Part shown: piece after piece, positions 25,190-33,907 of the stretch
Numbering within the stretch: the stretch's first letter is position 1
How the letters are laid out: each line of letters starts with the position of its first letter
Source: Rhodoferax sp.
Lineage (GTDB): Bacteria > Pseudomonadota > Gammaproteobacteria > Burkholderiales > Burkholderiaceae_C
DNA length: 53,122 nt
Assembly (NCBI GenBank): GCA_020048895.1
Contig: JAIFLV010000022.1
Location: 1-53,122, forward strand
Reading direction: 5' to 3'
The notes under the pieces: generated by a model
The model's database searches: none
Told to the model about the DNA's origin: nothing
The model's input: only the letters and a program-made list of their open reading frames with translations
Made by a program: the position numbers and the translations under genes

Positions 25190-26467
25190 ATGAGCACACA
25201 AGAAATTTCTGCGGCCTCCATCAGCCAAGGTCGAGCAGGCACTATGTTTAAGTCCAAGTACTTTCTCCTTGCGTTGCTTATTGCCTCGCGATGGGTGGTG
25301 TACGGATTTCTGGATGTCGCGCTTACTGCGGTGTTGCGCAAAGCGGGTGTGAGCTTGACGCAGATCAGTCTCATGCTGGGTGTTGGATTCCTGTTCATGT
25401 TCAAGTTTCTATGGGCGCCGCTTGTTGATCGGATTGCGATCTTTGGGGTCTATGGTTACAAGCGCTGGTTTCTGATTACCCAAACGTTAGTTGCCATTTT
25501 CTTGTTAGGTTTACTTTGGCTCCATCCGGCGAATGATTTCTACTGGGTCTTTGGACTATTGGTTTTTGCCAGCATCGCAGCTACATTTCGCGATGTCTCG
25601 ATCGATGCCCTGGCAGTGAAGATCCTCTCCGAAGAAGAACGAGCTACTGCAAATGGCTGGATGTCAGCGGGCTTTATGCTTGGAATGGTTCTGGGTGGCG
25701 GCGTGCTCCTGCTTCTTTACGACACCATCGGATGGGAAGGTGCGGTGTGGGCCATCTCCATTGGCACCATGATTCCGGTTCCGGTAATGCTCTACTTCAA
25801 AGAGCCGGAGCACAGGGTCGGCCAGAGTGCAGGTAAGGAGAACACGCACATACTGTCGTCTTTGAAGGAATTCTTCCGGGGGCCAGGTCGTATGCAGTGG
25901 GCAGGTCTGATCCTGATCATGGCCATGGCCGGCATCACCGGGCCCAGCCTCATTGCAGTCATGCTCATTGACAATGGCTGGTCACTGGCCCGGGTAGGCG
26001 GGGTTACCAACATTGCAGGACCACTAGTTGCTGCAGTGCTGTCTCTGGCCGCAGGCTACGTGTTCGCGCGCATCTCCAGACGTGCTGCAGTGGTCACTAT
26101 GTTGTTGGGCGGAGCGCTCCTGAGCTTTATCAAAATACCAGTCGCGTACGACGGATACGCCATGTGGGCAACAATGGCTATTGTTATTACATCGGTGGTG
26201 ATTGCGTCCCTTACCAATATTGCGCAAAAAGTTATCGTGATGGACAAGTCCACTGCAAGTCCCGACTTCGGAAGTAACTTTACCATTCAGGTATCGCTGG
26301 CCCAAATTGGTGGAACCATTTCAATGATGGCCGCACCCGCCCTCTCTGAGATGTTTGGTTACCCCGCTGTATTGGCTATGGGAGGTTGTATGGGTCTCAT
26401 TGCAGCATTTCTTCTGTCGAGATACCAATATTTGGAACCCATTCAGAAAACTACTTCCAACCCATGA
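25190..26467 (+). CDS. MFS permease of the AmpG/PAT type (MlrD-like)
   Basis: A 12-helix inner-membrane importer (425 residues from 25190). AmpG carries muropeptides into the cytoplasm and MlrD of microcystin degraders belongs to the same group. Family features: FLWAPLVDRI near the second helix, FRDVSIDALAVKILSEEERATANGWM in the first half, and a long central loop. The predicted promoter leaves almost no leader for an ATG at 25190, so either the mRNA is leaderless or translation begins at 25244 (MFKSKYFL), which has GAGCAGG before it. The stop overlaps the next gene's ATG. The likely job is moving a peptide or its large fragment from periplasm to cytoplasm. Confidence 0.88.
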   Translation: MSTQEISAASISQGRAGTMFKSKYFLLALLIASRWVVYGFLDVALTAVLRKAGVSLTQISLMLGVGFLFMFKFLWAPLVDRIAIFGVYGYKRWFLITQTLVAIFLLGLLWLHPANDFYWVFGLLVFASIAATFRDVSIDALAVKILSEEERATANGWMSAGFMLGMVLGGGVLLLLYDTIGWEGAVWAISIGTMIPVPVMLYFKEPEHRVGQSAGKENTHILSSLKEFFRGPGRMQWAGLILIMAMAGITGPSLIAVMLIDNGWSLARVGGVTNIAGPLVAAVLSLAAGYVFARISRRAAVVTMLLGGALLSFIKIPVAYDGYAMWATMAIVITSVVIASLTNIAQKVIVMDKSTASPDFGSNFTIQVSLAQIGGTISMMAAPALSEMFGYPAVLAMGGCMGLIAAFLLSRYQYLEPIQKTTSNP

Positions 26468-27600
26468 GCAAAATACTGATCAAGCGTGCCCGTGAGCTGG
26501 GTGTTCCCTTTGACGGCGACCCAGGTTTGCACAATGCAATCACCGACGTTGCGGGCGTCGAGGTCGGGTTTAGTACGTTGGTGAACGAGAAGGGCGCACG
26601 AACCGGAGTGACAGCAATATTTCCCCGAGGTCGACTTGCCGCTTCCGGAGTGGCCGCAGCGACTTTTGCATTTAACGGAACTGGCGAACTCACTGGAGCA
26701 CACCACATCCGCGAATTCGGTGGATTTTTCGGCCCTGTCTTACTGACAGGAACGCTTTCCGTCGGGTTGGTGAGTGATGCCTACTTGAAATGGGTTGCCA
26801 AAAATGTCTCTGATGAAAATCTGAGGTTCTCCAGAATCCTTCCTGTTGTTGCAGAAACCTGGGATGGCAACCTCAATGACTCTTGGGGATTCCACCTGAG
26901 GCCCGAGCATGTTGAGAATGCGCTGGACTGCGCATCTTCCGGCCCCATGAAAGAGGGAAATATTGGGGGAGGCACAGGAATGGTTTGCCATGGCTTCAAA
27001 GGTGGAACCGGGACAGCCTCCCGAGTTTTCGCCCATTTGAGTGAGCACTACAACGTAGGCGTGCTCGTCCAGGCGAACTATGGGCAACGTGAAGACTTGA
27101 TGATTGCTGGCGTACCCGTTGGGCGACTTATCAAGGGTTTTATGCCTGAGCTACCGGAAAGCGAAGCACAAGTTGTCGATGGTTCGATCATTGTTGTCGT
27201 TGCCACTGACGCCCCGCTAGAAGCTGCGCAGTTGGAACGTGTCGCGAAGCGGGCAACGATTGGGTTGGCTCGCGTAGGCGGTTTCGGCGGTTCGCTGTCA
27301 GGCGACATATTTCTGGCGTTTTCCACTGCAAACGAGCTGAAACTAGAGCAACCCGAACTGCAACAGAAACTAACCCTGCCTAACGACCAGCTCGACAACT
27401 TGTTTCATGCGACCGCATGGGCTACTGAAGAAGCCATCGTTAACGCGCTGGTTGCCGCCGAAACTACAACGGGAATGGATGGGCTCAGAATTCACGCGAT
27501 ACCCCATGATCAACTTTCGCAACTAATGCGTTCAAGCACAGGATTGCGGGCTCCCGCGCTCCATATTCCATCGAACACACACCATGAAAATAGCTGCTAA
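26464..27600 (+). CDS. P1-family peptidase (DmpA/BapA-type beta-aminopeptidase)
   Basis: An N-terminal-nucleophile hydrolase of about 378 residues. The precursor is cut before a serine, here Gly-Ser in VVDGSIIVVVATDAPL, which becomes the catalytic residue of the beta chain; GNIGGGTGMVCHGFKGGTGTASRV is the other family signature. DmpA removes D- or L-residues from peptide N-termini and BapA cleaves beta-peptides, an uncommon skill relevant to compounds such as Adda, a beta-amino acid. No signal peptide is seen, so it acts in the cytoplasm. The ATG overlaps the permease stop (ATGA) and the TetR gene begins inside its last codons. Confidence 0.9.
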   Translation: MSKILIKRARELGVPFDGDPGLHNAITDVAGVEVGFSTLVNEKGARTGVTAIFPRGRLAASGVAAATFAFNGTGELTGAHHIREFGGFFGPVLLTGTLSVGLVSDAYLKWVAKNVSDENLRFSRILPVVAETWDGNLNDSWGFHLRPEHVENALDCASSGPMKEGNIGGGTGMVCHGFKGGTGTASRVFAHLSEHYNVGVLVQANYGQREDLMIAGVPVGRLIKGFMPELPESEAQVVDGSIIVVVATDAPLEAAQLERVAKRATIGLARVGGFGGSLSGDIFLAFSTANELKLEQPELQQKLTLPNDQLDNLFHATAWATEEAIVNALVAAETTTGMDGLRIHAIPHDQLSQLMRSSTGLRAPALHIPSNTHHENSC

Positions 27601-28354
27601 CTCCTCGAACAACAAAGTCGAAACCGCCAACAGCGAAGAAGGTGCCATACACCACGAACGAACGAGTGTTCGAGCGCAAAAGCGCAGAGAACATCTCAAA
27701 GTTGCAATAAGCAACGTACTTGAGCGCACGGGTTACCGTGCAATGAAAGTTACCGATGTCACCACCCAAGCGAATGTTGCGGTGGGCTTGTTCTACAGGT
27801 ACTTTCCAGACCTTCGTGCGGCCACCTGTGAAGTGTTGACTGACTTCCTCGATTCCATTAAGGCAGCGGTAGAAGCGCTTCCCGTTGCACAGGACAGATT
27901 TCATGCGGTCTATGGACCGACATTGCTGTGGGCACAAGCCTTCGAGAGAAATCCAGGATTGATGCGATGCCTCGTTCAAGTTGCAGATGAAGTACCTGAA
28001 TTCGAAGCGCTGTGGCTCAGCGCTAATGACGGATGGACACGACGTATTGCGAAAAGCATCGTGCGGCAATTTCCAGATGCTGGACTAAGCGAGAGCTTTA
28101 GCCTGACGATTGCCTATGCGCTGGGCTCCATGATCGATGGGCTCCTGAATGAACTCTATGTTCATCGCAACAGTGAATTGCAAATGTTGCTCATCACACC
28201 AGAGCATGTCGCGGAACTGTTGTCAGCCATTTGGTATCGGGCGCTTTACATGGAAAACCCGCCAACCGGCGCGCTTGTCATCACAACGGATTTGCAACAA
28301 CTGGTTTTATCAAAGCTTCAGGGCAAGGGACGCGGCAAGAGGAATAGTGCATGA
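27584..28354 (+). CDS. TetR-family transcriptional regulator
   Basis: A 256-residue regulator with an N-terminal helix-turn-helix at about 37-85 (RREHLKVAISNVLERTGYRAMKVTDVTTQANVAVGLFYRYFPD, where VAVGLFYRYF is the recognition helix region) and a ligand-binding helical domain behind it. The 35-residue leader before the helix-turn-helix is longer than usual. It sits in the middle of the plus operon, overlapping both neighbours, and is the only regulator in block 1, so it is the natural binder of the two matching operators. Ligands of TetR proteins in such settings are often the pathway substrate or an acyl-CoA intermediate; which one cannot be seen. Confidence 0.9.
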   Translation: MKIAANSSNNKVETANSEEGAIHHERTSVRAQKRREHLKVAISNVLERTGYRAMKVTDVTTQANVAVGLFYRYFPDLRAATCEVLTDFLDSIKAAVEALPVAQDRFHAVYGPTLLWAQAFERNPGLMRCLVQVADEVPEFEALWLSANDGWTRRIAKSIVRQFPDAGLSESFSLTIAYALGSMIDGLLNELYVHRNSELQMLLITPEHVAELLSAIWYRALYMENPPTGALVITTDLQQLVLSKLQGKGRGKRNSA

Positions 28355-29166
28355 CCGCACAAACTGATAAAAGTGCCAATCAAACCGATGCCTCAAAATC
28401 TGGTGCCTCTGTACTCAGTACGCAAGACGGTTGCATTCGTGTAGTTTCTCTGAACCGGCCGTATCGACTCAACGCTATTGATCGCAGCCTCCTGGAGGAC
28501 CTTAACGAGGCGCTTAAAGATGCCTTTAGTGACCCAACGGTCAAGGTGCTCATATTGCGTGGTGAAGGCCGTGCATTTTGTGCAGGCGATGACTTGGTTG
28601 AACAGTTGAAGGGCGGGACCTTGACCCCTGAAGAGTTAAAAACCTTCGTCAATTTGCTGCAACAGGTAACGGTGCAATTAATGATGGGATCCAAACCCGT
28701 AGTCGGACTTGTTCAAGGCTGGGCAATTGGAGGGGGATTTTCCTGGACGCTCAATTGTGATCTAACGATTTGGTCAGAAACTGCGCGCGCCTATTTGCCC
28801 GAAGTTGGTTTTGGAATGTTCGTGTCCGGCGCTGCCAGCTTCTTGCTTCCCAGGATGATGGGGCGTATGGCCACATTCGAAATGTCCTTGCTTTCTCCCA
28901 AGCTGTCTGCACAGCAACTCAAGGAGCTTGGAATCGCCTGGAGGGTGGTGCCCGATGAAGTGTTGTTTACAGAGGGAATCACGGTGGCAAGAAAGCTCGC
29001 CGAACTCCCGGAAGGCGCAGCCAAACAATTCAAGAAATCACTTTTGGAGCCTGATCGACAACTGGTATTGAACGCTTTGGACAACGAATCCAAAGCATGT
29101 ATCTCTGGCGCGGCAGACCCCCGAACGTTGGAGAGAATTCAGTCATTTCTTACGGCGAAAGCATGA
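28351..29166 (+). CDS. Enoyl-CoA hydratase/isomerase family protein
   Basis: A crotonase-fold enzyme of 271 residues acting on an acyl-CoA thioester. The oxyanion-hole segments are GRAFCAGDDLVEQL and VGLVQGWAIGGGFSW; a candidate acid-base Glu is in YLPEVGFGMF. It has an N-terminal extension of about 20 polar residues. The ATG overlaps the TetR stop, and the acyl-CoA synthetase starts at its own stop. Together they would activate and hydrate or shorten a carboxylic acid, as in beta-oxidation. A dehydrogenase and thiolase are not in the block. Confidence 0.9.
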   Translation: MTAQTDKSANQTDASKSGASVLSTQDGCIRVVSLNRPYRLNAIDRSLLEDLNEALKDAFSDPTVKVLILRGEGRAFCAGDDLVEQLKGGTLTPEELKTFVNLLQQVTVQLMMGSKPVVGLVQGWAIGGGFSWTLNCDLTIWSETARAYLPEVGFGMFVSGAASFLLPRMMGRMATFEMSLLSPKLSAQQLKELGIAWRVVPDEVLFTEGITVARKLAELPEGAAKQFKKSLLEPDRQLVLNALDNESKACISGAADPRTLERIQSFLTAKA

Positions 29167-30776
29167 TGGGAATCGATCGTGAAGCCACTCTAGGAGATTT
29201 GTGCAAGAGCGCGGCATTGCGCTGGCCCGAACGTACAGTCTTGACGTTTGACGAGACCGGTGCCGAATTGACATTCAAGGATCTGGAAATCCAGACTAAT
29301 CAGTTGGCTTGCACGCTCCTGAAATTGGGCACGCAGCAAGGCGATCGCATTGCAGTCATCGCAGGTAATCGCCCCATTTTCCCCATCGGCTGGATAGCCA
29401 TAGGAAAAGCTGGGGCGGCAATGGTTCCGGTTAACCCTGGCTACCGTGACACGGATGCACTTCACTTGTTGAAGCACGCAGACGTTTCCATTGTCATTGT
29501 TGATGGCGATCGGTTAGAACTCATCCGCAGAGTCCGAGAGCAAGTACCCAGCATCCAGCACGTCATAGTGGCACAGGTTGACGGTAGCATGGCGACTGCA
29601 TTAAACCCCACGGAGTACTACTGGCCCCAGATTACGCAAGCCAATCCAGAGACCCCAGTCGATTGTGCGGTAACTGCAGATATGTTGGCCAATGTGCAGT
29701 TCACCTCAGGCACCACTGGGATGCCAAAAGGTTGTATGCTTTCGCATCGCTACTGGACCCATCTGGGGCAACTGATTGCCCAGGAAATTGTTGGCCTCGA
29801 CACTGGCGATGTTTTGTTGACGGCACAGCCTTTTAGTTACATCGATCCACAATGGAATTTGGCTGCGGCCCTTGCGTCAGGCGCGAAACTGGTCGTGCTG
29901 GAGCGTTTTCGCCCCTCTATTTTCTGGTCTAAAGTAGTTGCATACAAGACCTCATTTTTCTACTGTTTGGGTGCAATGCCGACGATGTTGCTATCGCAGG
30001 AGGAAAAAGCAAGTGACCGCATTCACAACTTGCGCGTGGTCATGTGCTCCGGGATACCCAAGGACAAGCACGAGATACTGGAGAAGCGGTTTGGAGTGAC
30101 CTGGCGAGAGGTTTTTGGTACCACCGAAACAGGTGCGGATCTCTTGGTGTCTGCGGAATCTGCTGTATCCCTCTGTGGGAGCGGCAGCATTGGCAATGCC
30201 CTTTCTCATCGAGAAGTCCGCATAGGGGATGACCAATGCCAACCCGTCCCGCGGAACTCAACCGGCGAACTTCTCATACGAGGAACGGCAATGATGGACG
30301 GCTATTTTCGGAATGCCGAGGCAACCCAAGCCGCGTTTTTGAACGGTTGGTACCACACCGGCGACCTGGCGGTTATGAACGAGATAGGTCAGGTCAGCAT
30401 CGTGGGTCGAAAGAAAGACATGATCCGCCGAAGTGGAGAGAACATTGCTGCGTCAGAAGTAGAGTCAGTCATTGAAATGCACCCGTCTGTGTTGATGGCA
30501 GCTGTGATTGCAGTGCCTGACACTCTACGGGGGGAAGAGGTAAAGGCTTTCGTCGTATCTCGTGCAGAAGCTGGCACAGGCGACTTGAATTTTGAAGAGC
30601 TTGCAGAGTTTGTAGAGAGACGACTAGCCAAATTCAAAGTGCCTCGCTATTGGGAACAACGACTGGATCTCCCGCGAACCCCTTCAGAGCGGGTAGCCAA
30701 GCAACTGTTGGTTGAGTCAAATGGATGCATCACCGGTTTTGATCGATTGGAAGAGAGCAGTACTCTCGTGAAATAG
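29163..30776 (+). CDS. Acyl-CoA synthetase (AMP-forming, ANL family)
   Basis: An AMP-forming ligase of 537 residues that links a carboxylic acid to coenzyme A. The P-loop motif FTSGTTGMPKG is near residues 180-190, the adenine-binding region at VFGTTETGADLL, the YHTGDLAVMNEIGQ motif near 405, and GRKKDMIRRSGENIAASEVE with a C-terminal domain. The ATGATG start at 29163 overlaps the enoyl-CoA hydratase stop; an ATG at 29097 lies inside that gene. Relatives act on medium-chain, aromatic and carnitine-like acids. It probably activates the acyl or aryl acid released from the block's substrate. Confidence 0.9.
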   Translation: MMGIDREATLGDLCKSAALRWPERTVLTFDETGAELTFKDLEIQTNQLACTLLKLGTQQGDRIAVIAGNRPIFPIGWIAIGKAGAAMVPVNPGYRDTDALHLLKHADVSIVIVDGDRLELIRRVREQVPSIQHVIVAQVDGSMATALNPTEYYWPQITQANPETPVDCAVTADMLANVQFTSGTTGMPKGCMLSHRYWTHLGQLIAQEIVGLDTGDVLLTAQPFSYIDPQWNLAAALASGAKLVVLERFRPSIFWSKVVAYKTSFFYCLGAMPTMLLSQEEKASDRIHNLRVVMCSGIPKDKHEILEKRFGVTWREVFGTTETGADLLVSAESAVSLCGSGSIGNALSHREVRIGDDQCQPVPRNSTGELLIRGTAMMDGYFRNAEATQAAFLNGWYHTGDLAVMNEIGQVSIVGRKKDMIRRSGENIAASEVESVIEMHPSVLMAAVIAVPDTLRGEEVKAFVVSRAEAGTGDLNFEELAEFVERRLAKFKVPRYWEQRLDLPRTPSERVAKQLLVESNGCITGFDRLEESSTLVK

Positions 30777-30979
30777 ATCCTGTCGAGTAGCTTTCCAACA
30801 CAGAAGTCCTGCTTGCGAAAGCCGCCGAATACAAAGCCCTGTACCACTACGGTGTCGGTTTGGGTCACCACGGTTTTTTGCAAGCGCGTAGGGCATCAGA
30901 TCAGCGCCCCGTACCGAATTTATTGCCAGCAGGGGATGGCCGCTGCGTACGTAGAATCCAACAACGAGAAGACTCATCC
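30777..30979. other. Gap between the acyl-CoA synthetase and the sulfatase
   Basis: Two hundred bases with no gene I can support. A plus-strand frame runs through it into the sulfatase but has no family features. No strong terminator or promoter is visible. It is probably the right edge of accessory block 1. Confidence 0.4.
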
Positions 30980-32959
30980 ATGAAAAAATGCATTCCCTTC
31001 GCGCAGGCAGCGCTCCTCGCGGCGCTGCTAACCCTGTCAACCGGCTGCAGCAAGACCGATGGGATCGGCGGCGCTGCCGGCGACGCTAGTCCTGCCACCA
31101 TGAAAATCAACGCGCAGTTTGCGCAGGAGCTCAAGCTCGACGCGCAGGAAGATTTTGAGAATGCCAAGCGCGGCTTTATCGCCAAGCCCACCGGCAAAAT
31201 CACCATGGCGGATGGCACCGTCCTGAAAGATTTTTCTGCCTATGACTTCTTGCAGGGTAAAGCACCCGATACGGTAAACCCAAGCCTGTGGCGGCACGCG
31301 CAGCTCAATGCCAATGTTGGGCTGTACAAGGTGACCGACGGGGTGTACCAGCTGCGCGGTTTTGATATTGCCAACATGACCCTGATCGAGGGCAAGACGG
31401 GCTGGATTGTGGTTGACCCGCTCACCGCCCGTGAAACCGCCTCGGCTGCGTTGGCATTCGCCCGCGAACACCTGGGTAACAAGCCGGTGACGGCGGTGGT
31501 AATGACGCATGCCCACGCGGACCACTTTGGCGGTGTGCTGGGCGTGGTGACACCGAAGGAGGTGGCGGAGCGCAAGATTCCCATCATCGCGTCGGCCGGT
31601 TTTATGGAAGAGGCCACCAGCGAAAACATTCTGGTGGGTACCGGCATGGCGCGCCGCTCCATCTACCAGTTTGGGCGTGACCTGCCGCGGTCTGCCAAAG
31701 GCAATGTGGACACGGGTCTGGGCAAGGATGTGGCCTATGGTGCCATCGGCATCATCGCGCCCAACTGGATCATCTACAAGCCCACCCAGCCCATGCAACT
31801 CGATGGCGTGGACTTTGTTTTTCACAACGTACCGGGTGCCGAATGCCCGGCGGAGATGACCTTCAGCATTCCCGAAAAGAAGCTCTACGACGGCGCGGAA
31901 AACCTGGCGCAAACCATGCATAACCTGCTGCCGGTGCGCGGTGCCAAAGCGCGTGACGCCCTGCGTTGGTCGACGTATCTGGAACAGGCGCTGGAACAAA
32001 CCAAAGACGCCGACATTTACATCGGCTCGCACAACTGGCCGGTGTGGGGCAATGCGAACATACAGAAGTTCATCACCATGCAACGCGATGTGTACAAGTA
32101 CACGCACGACCAGACGGTGCGCCTGATCAACGCCGGCTACACGCCGCGCGAGATCGCCGATATGGTCAAGCTGCCCAAGTCGCTCTCCGTTTTTTTTGGC
32201 GCGCGGGGCTACTACGGGGATCTGCGCCACAACGTCAAGGCGGTGTACCAGTTCTACATTGGTGCCTACGACGGCAACCCTGCCAGCCTCAATCCGCTGC
32301 CACCGCAGGAGTCGGCCAAGCGTTATCTGGAACTCGTGGGCGGTGCCGACAAGGCGGTTGCCGTTGCCCAAACCGCCTACGACAAGGGCGACTACCGCTG
32401 GGCCGCAGAGTTGTTAAACCATGCTGTCTTTGGTGATCCTTCCAGCAAGAGCGCGAAAGAGCTACTGGCCAGGACCTACGAGCAAATGGGTTACATGGCC
32501 GAGGCAGCTACCTGGCGCAATTCGTATCTGACGGCAGCCCAGGAACTGCGCAATGGCCCGCCGACCAAAGGCGCCTCCAAGGCGATGTTGATGGAGATGC
32601 TGCTGCAAACCCCCATTGAGCGATTCCTGGAAGCGATGGCCGCCGGCCTGAACGGCCCGGATGCCGAGGGCAAGAATCTCAAGGTGAATCTGGTGCTGAC
32701 CGACCTGAAGGAGACCTATGTGCTGTGGATCGAAAACGCAGTGCTGCATTTCAAGAGCGGCGATGCCGCGCCCGATGCCAACGCCACATTGACCTTGACC
32801 AAAGACATCTTCGTCAAGTTGATTTCTGACACCGCGGGCGTGAAAGACACGCTGCTGAGCGACGATCTCAAGGTTACTGGCAGCACCATCGACCTGGTGC
32901 GCTTTTTCGGCCTGATCGATAAAGCACCCGGTACGTTTGCCGTCGTCACACCCAAGTAA
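30980..32959 (+). CDS. Alkyl/aryl-sulfatase, metallo-beta-lactamase fold lipoprotein
   Basis: A zinc hydrolase of 659 residues related to SdsA1 and BDS1-type alkylsulfatases, which release sulfate from alkyl sulfate esters such as SDS. The N-terminus has a signal peptide ending LSTGC, so a lipid anchor is likely. The metal motif THAHADHFGG is at 176-185, further ligands are in AECPAEMTFS, then SHNWPVWG near 350. A dimerisation domain follows (near 400-520) and a C-terminal SCP2-like domain (VLTDLKETYVLWIENAVLHF). The ATG at 30980 is preceded by GAGAAG. It stands alone; no link to block 1 can be shown. Confidence 0.88.
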   Translation: MKKCIPFAQAALLAALLTLSTGCSKTDGIGGAAGDASPATMKINAQFAQELKLDAQEDFENAKRGFIAKPTGKITMADGTVLKDFSAYDFLQGKAPDTVNPSLWRHAQLNANVGLYKVTDGVYQLRGFDIANMTLIEGKTGWIVVDPLTARETASAALAFAREHLGNKPVTAVVMTHAHADHFGGVLGVVTPKEVAERKIPIIASAGFMEEATSENILVGTGMARRSIYQFGRDLPRSAKGNVDTGLGKDVAYGAIGIIAPNWIIYKPTQPMQLDGVDFVFHNVPGAECPAEMTFSIPEKKLYDGAENLAQTMHNLLPVRGAKARDALRWSTYLEQALEQTKDADIYIGSHNWPVWGNANIQKFITMQRDVYKYTHDQTVRLINAGYTPREIADMVKLPKSLSVFFGARGYYGDLRHNVKAVYQFYIGAYDGNPASLNPLPPQESAKRYLELVGGADKAVAVAQTAYDKGDYRWAAELLNHAVFGDPSSKSAKELLARTYEQMGYMAEAATWRNSYLTAAQELRNGPPTKGASKAMLMEMLLQTPIERFLEAMAAGLNGPDAEGKNLKVNLVLTDLKETYVLWIENAVLHFKSGDAAPDANATLTLTKDIFVKLISDTAGVKDTLLSDDLKVTGSTIDLVRFFGLIDKAPGTFAVVTPK

Positions 32960-32984
32960 GTGTCTGGGCAGGATAAGGATGCAT

Positions 32985-33041
32985 GCAAAATATGCCTGCA
33001 GTGCCCGTGGAATAAGCGTAAGCAGCTCCTGATTCAGGAGC
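32985..33041 (-). repeat. Dispersed palindromic repeat, copy E
   Basis: On the minus strand it begins GCTCCTGAATCAGGAGCTGC, then TTACGC, and ends CAGGCATATTTTG. The first hairpin (33025-33041) contains the TGA stop of the hydroxypyruvate isomerase, so its last residues CRDVLCS may be repeat-derived. Confidence 0.6.
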
Positions 33042-33816
33042 AAAGAACATCCCTGCACCACCCCAGGCCATCCTCGGTTCGGCCCCGCGGCCGGTATTCA
33101 CAGCCTATCCAGCCGTTGTACTGGAGTTCGTCGAGCAGGCGGAACAGGTAGGGGTAGTTCACCTCACCATCGTCAGGCTCGTGCCGCTCTGGAACGCTGG
33201 CGATCTGGATATGGCCGATGCCCTGGATGTACTTCCTGAGCTTGACCGCCAGATCGCCTTCGACAATCTGGGCGTGGTAGAGGTCCATTTGAACTTTGAT
33301 GTTCGGCTCACCTGCCGCTACGCAGATGGCGTGTGCCTCTGCCTGGGTATTGAGGAAGAAGCCCGGCATGTCACGGGTATTGATGGGCTCAATGAGCAGG
33401 GTGCGACCCTGCTTCGCCAACTCCTGGGCCGCATAGCGCAAATTCTCGATGTAGACGCTGCGATGCCTTTGCCGGTCTGCGCCGGTCGGCAGCAGGCCTG
33501 CCATGGCATGCAAACACGGTGTCCCCAATGCCAACGCGTACTCAATCGCCACGGCAACGCTTTCGCGAAAATCGCGCTCGCGTCCCGGCAGCGAAGCGAT
33601 GCCCCGCTCGCCGGCCTCCCAGTTCCCAGGCGGCAGGTTAAAAAGCACATTCTGCAGCGCATGGTGTTTCAACAGGCTCCCCAACTCCTGCGCCGGGAGT
33701 TCGTAGGGAAACAGAAACTCGACGCCATGAAAGCCCGCATTGGCCGCAGCGGCGAAGCGCTCCTGGAACGGGACTTCATTGAACATCATGCTCAGGTTAG
33801 CGGCGAACTTAGGCAT
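33034..33816 (-). CDS. hyi: Hydroxypyruvate isomerase
   Basis: A TIM-barrel sugar-isomerase-type enzyme of 260 residues that interconverts hydroxypyruvate and tartronate semialdehyde in glyoxylate metabolism. It starts [29 protein letters not shown], the classic Hyi N-terminus. Catalytic glutamates are in [16 protein letters not shown] near 142 and [18 protein letters not shown] near 240. Glyoxylate carboligase and tartronate semialdehyde reductase genes, its usual neighbours, are not in the window. Allantoin from purines yields glyoxylate, so a loose link to the purine genes is possible. The stop lies in a dispersed repeat. Confidence 0.88.
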   Translation of the reverse strand: MPKFAANLSMMFNEVPFQERFAAAANAGFHGVEFLFPYELPAQELGSLLKHHALQNVLFNLPPGNWEAGERGIASLPGRERDFRESVAVAIEYALALGTPCLHAMAGLLPTGADRQRHRSVYIENLRYAAQELAKQGRTLLIEPINTRDMPGFFLNTQAEAHAICVAAGEPNIKVQMDLYHAQIVEGDLAVKLRKYIQGIGHIQIASVPERHEPDDGEVNYPYLFRLLDELQYNGWIGCEYRPRGRTEDGLGWCRDVLCS

Positions 33817-33907
33817 GGTGCAGTACCTCAGCCATGCGGCGAATCAGTACACAGTTTTCTGGCTCAAGCCAAGGAGATTTATCTTTAAGTACGAGCGCCG
33901 ATATAGA

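Noticed and set aside
31037..32371. A 444-codon minus-strand frame
   Set aside because: It is the reverse reading of the sulfatase gene, which has full metallo-beta-lactamase motifs.
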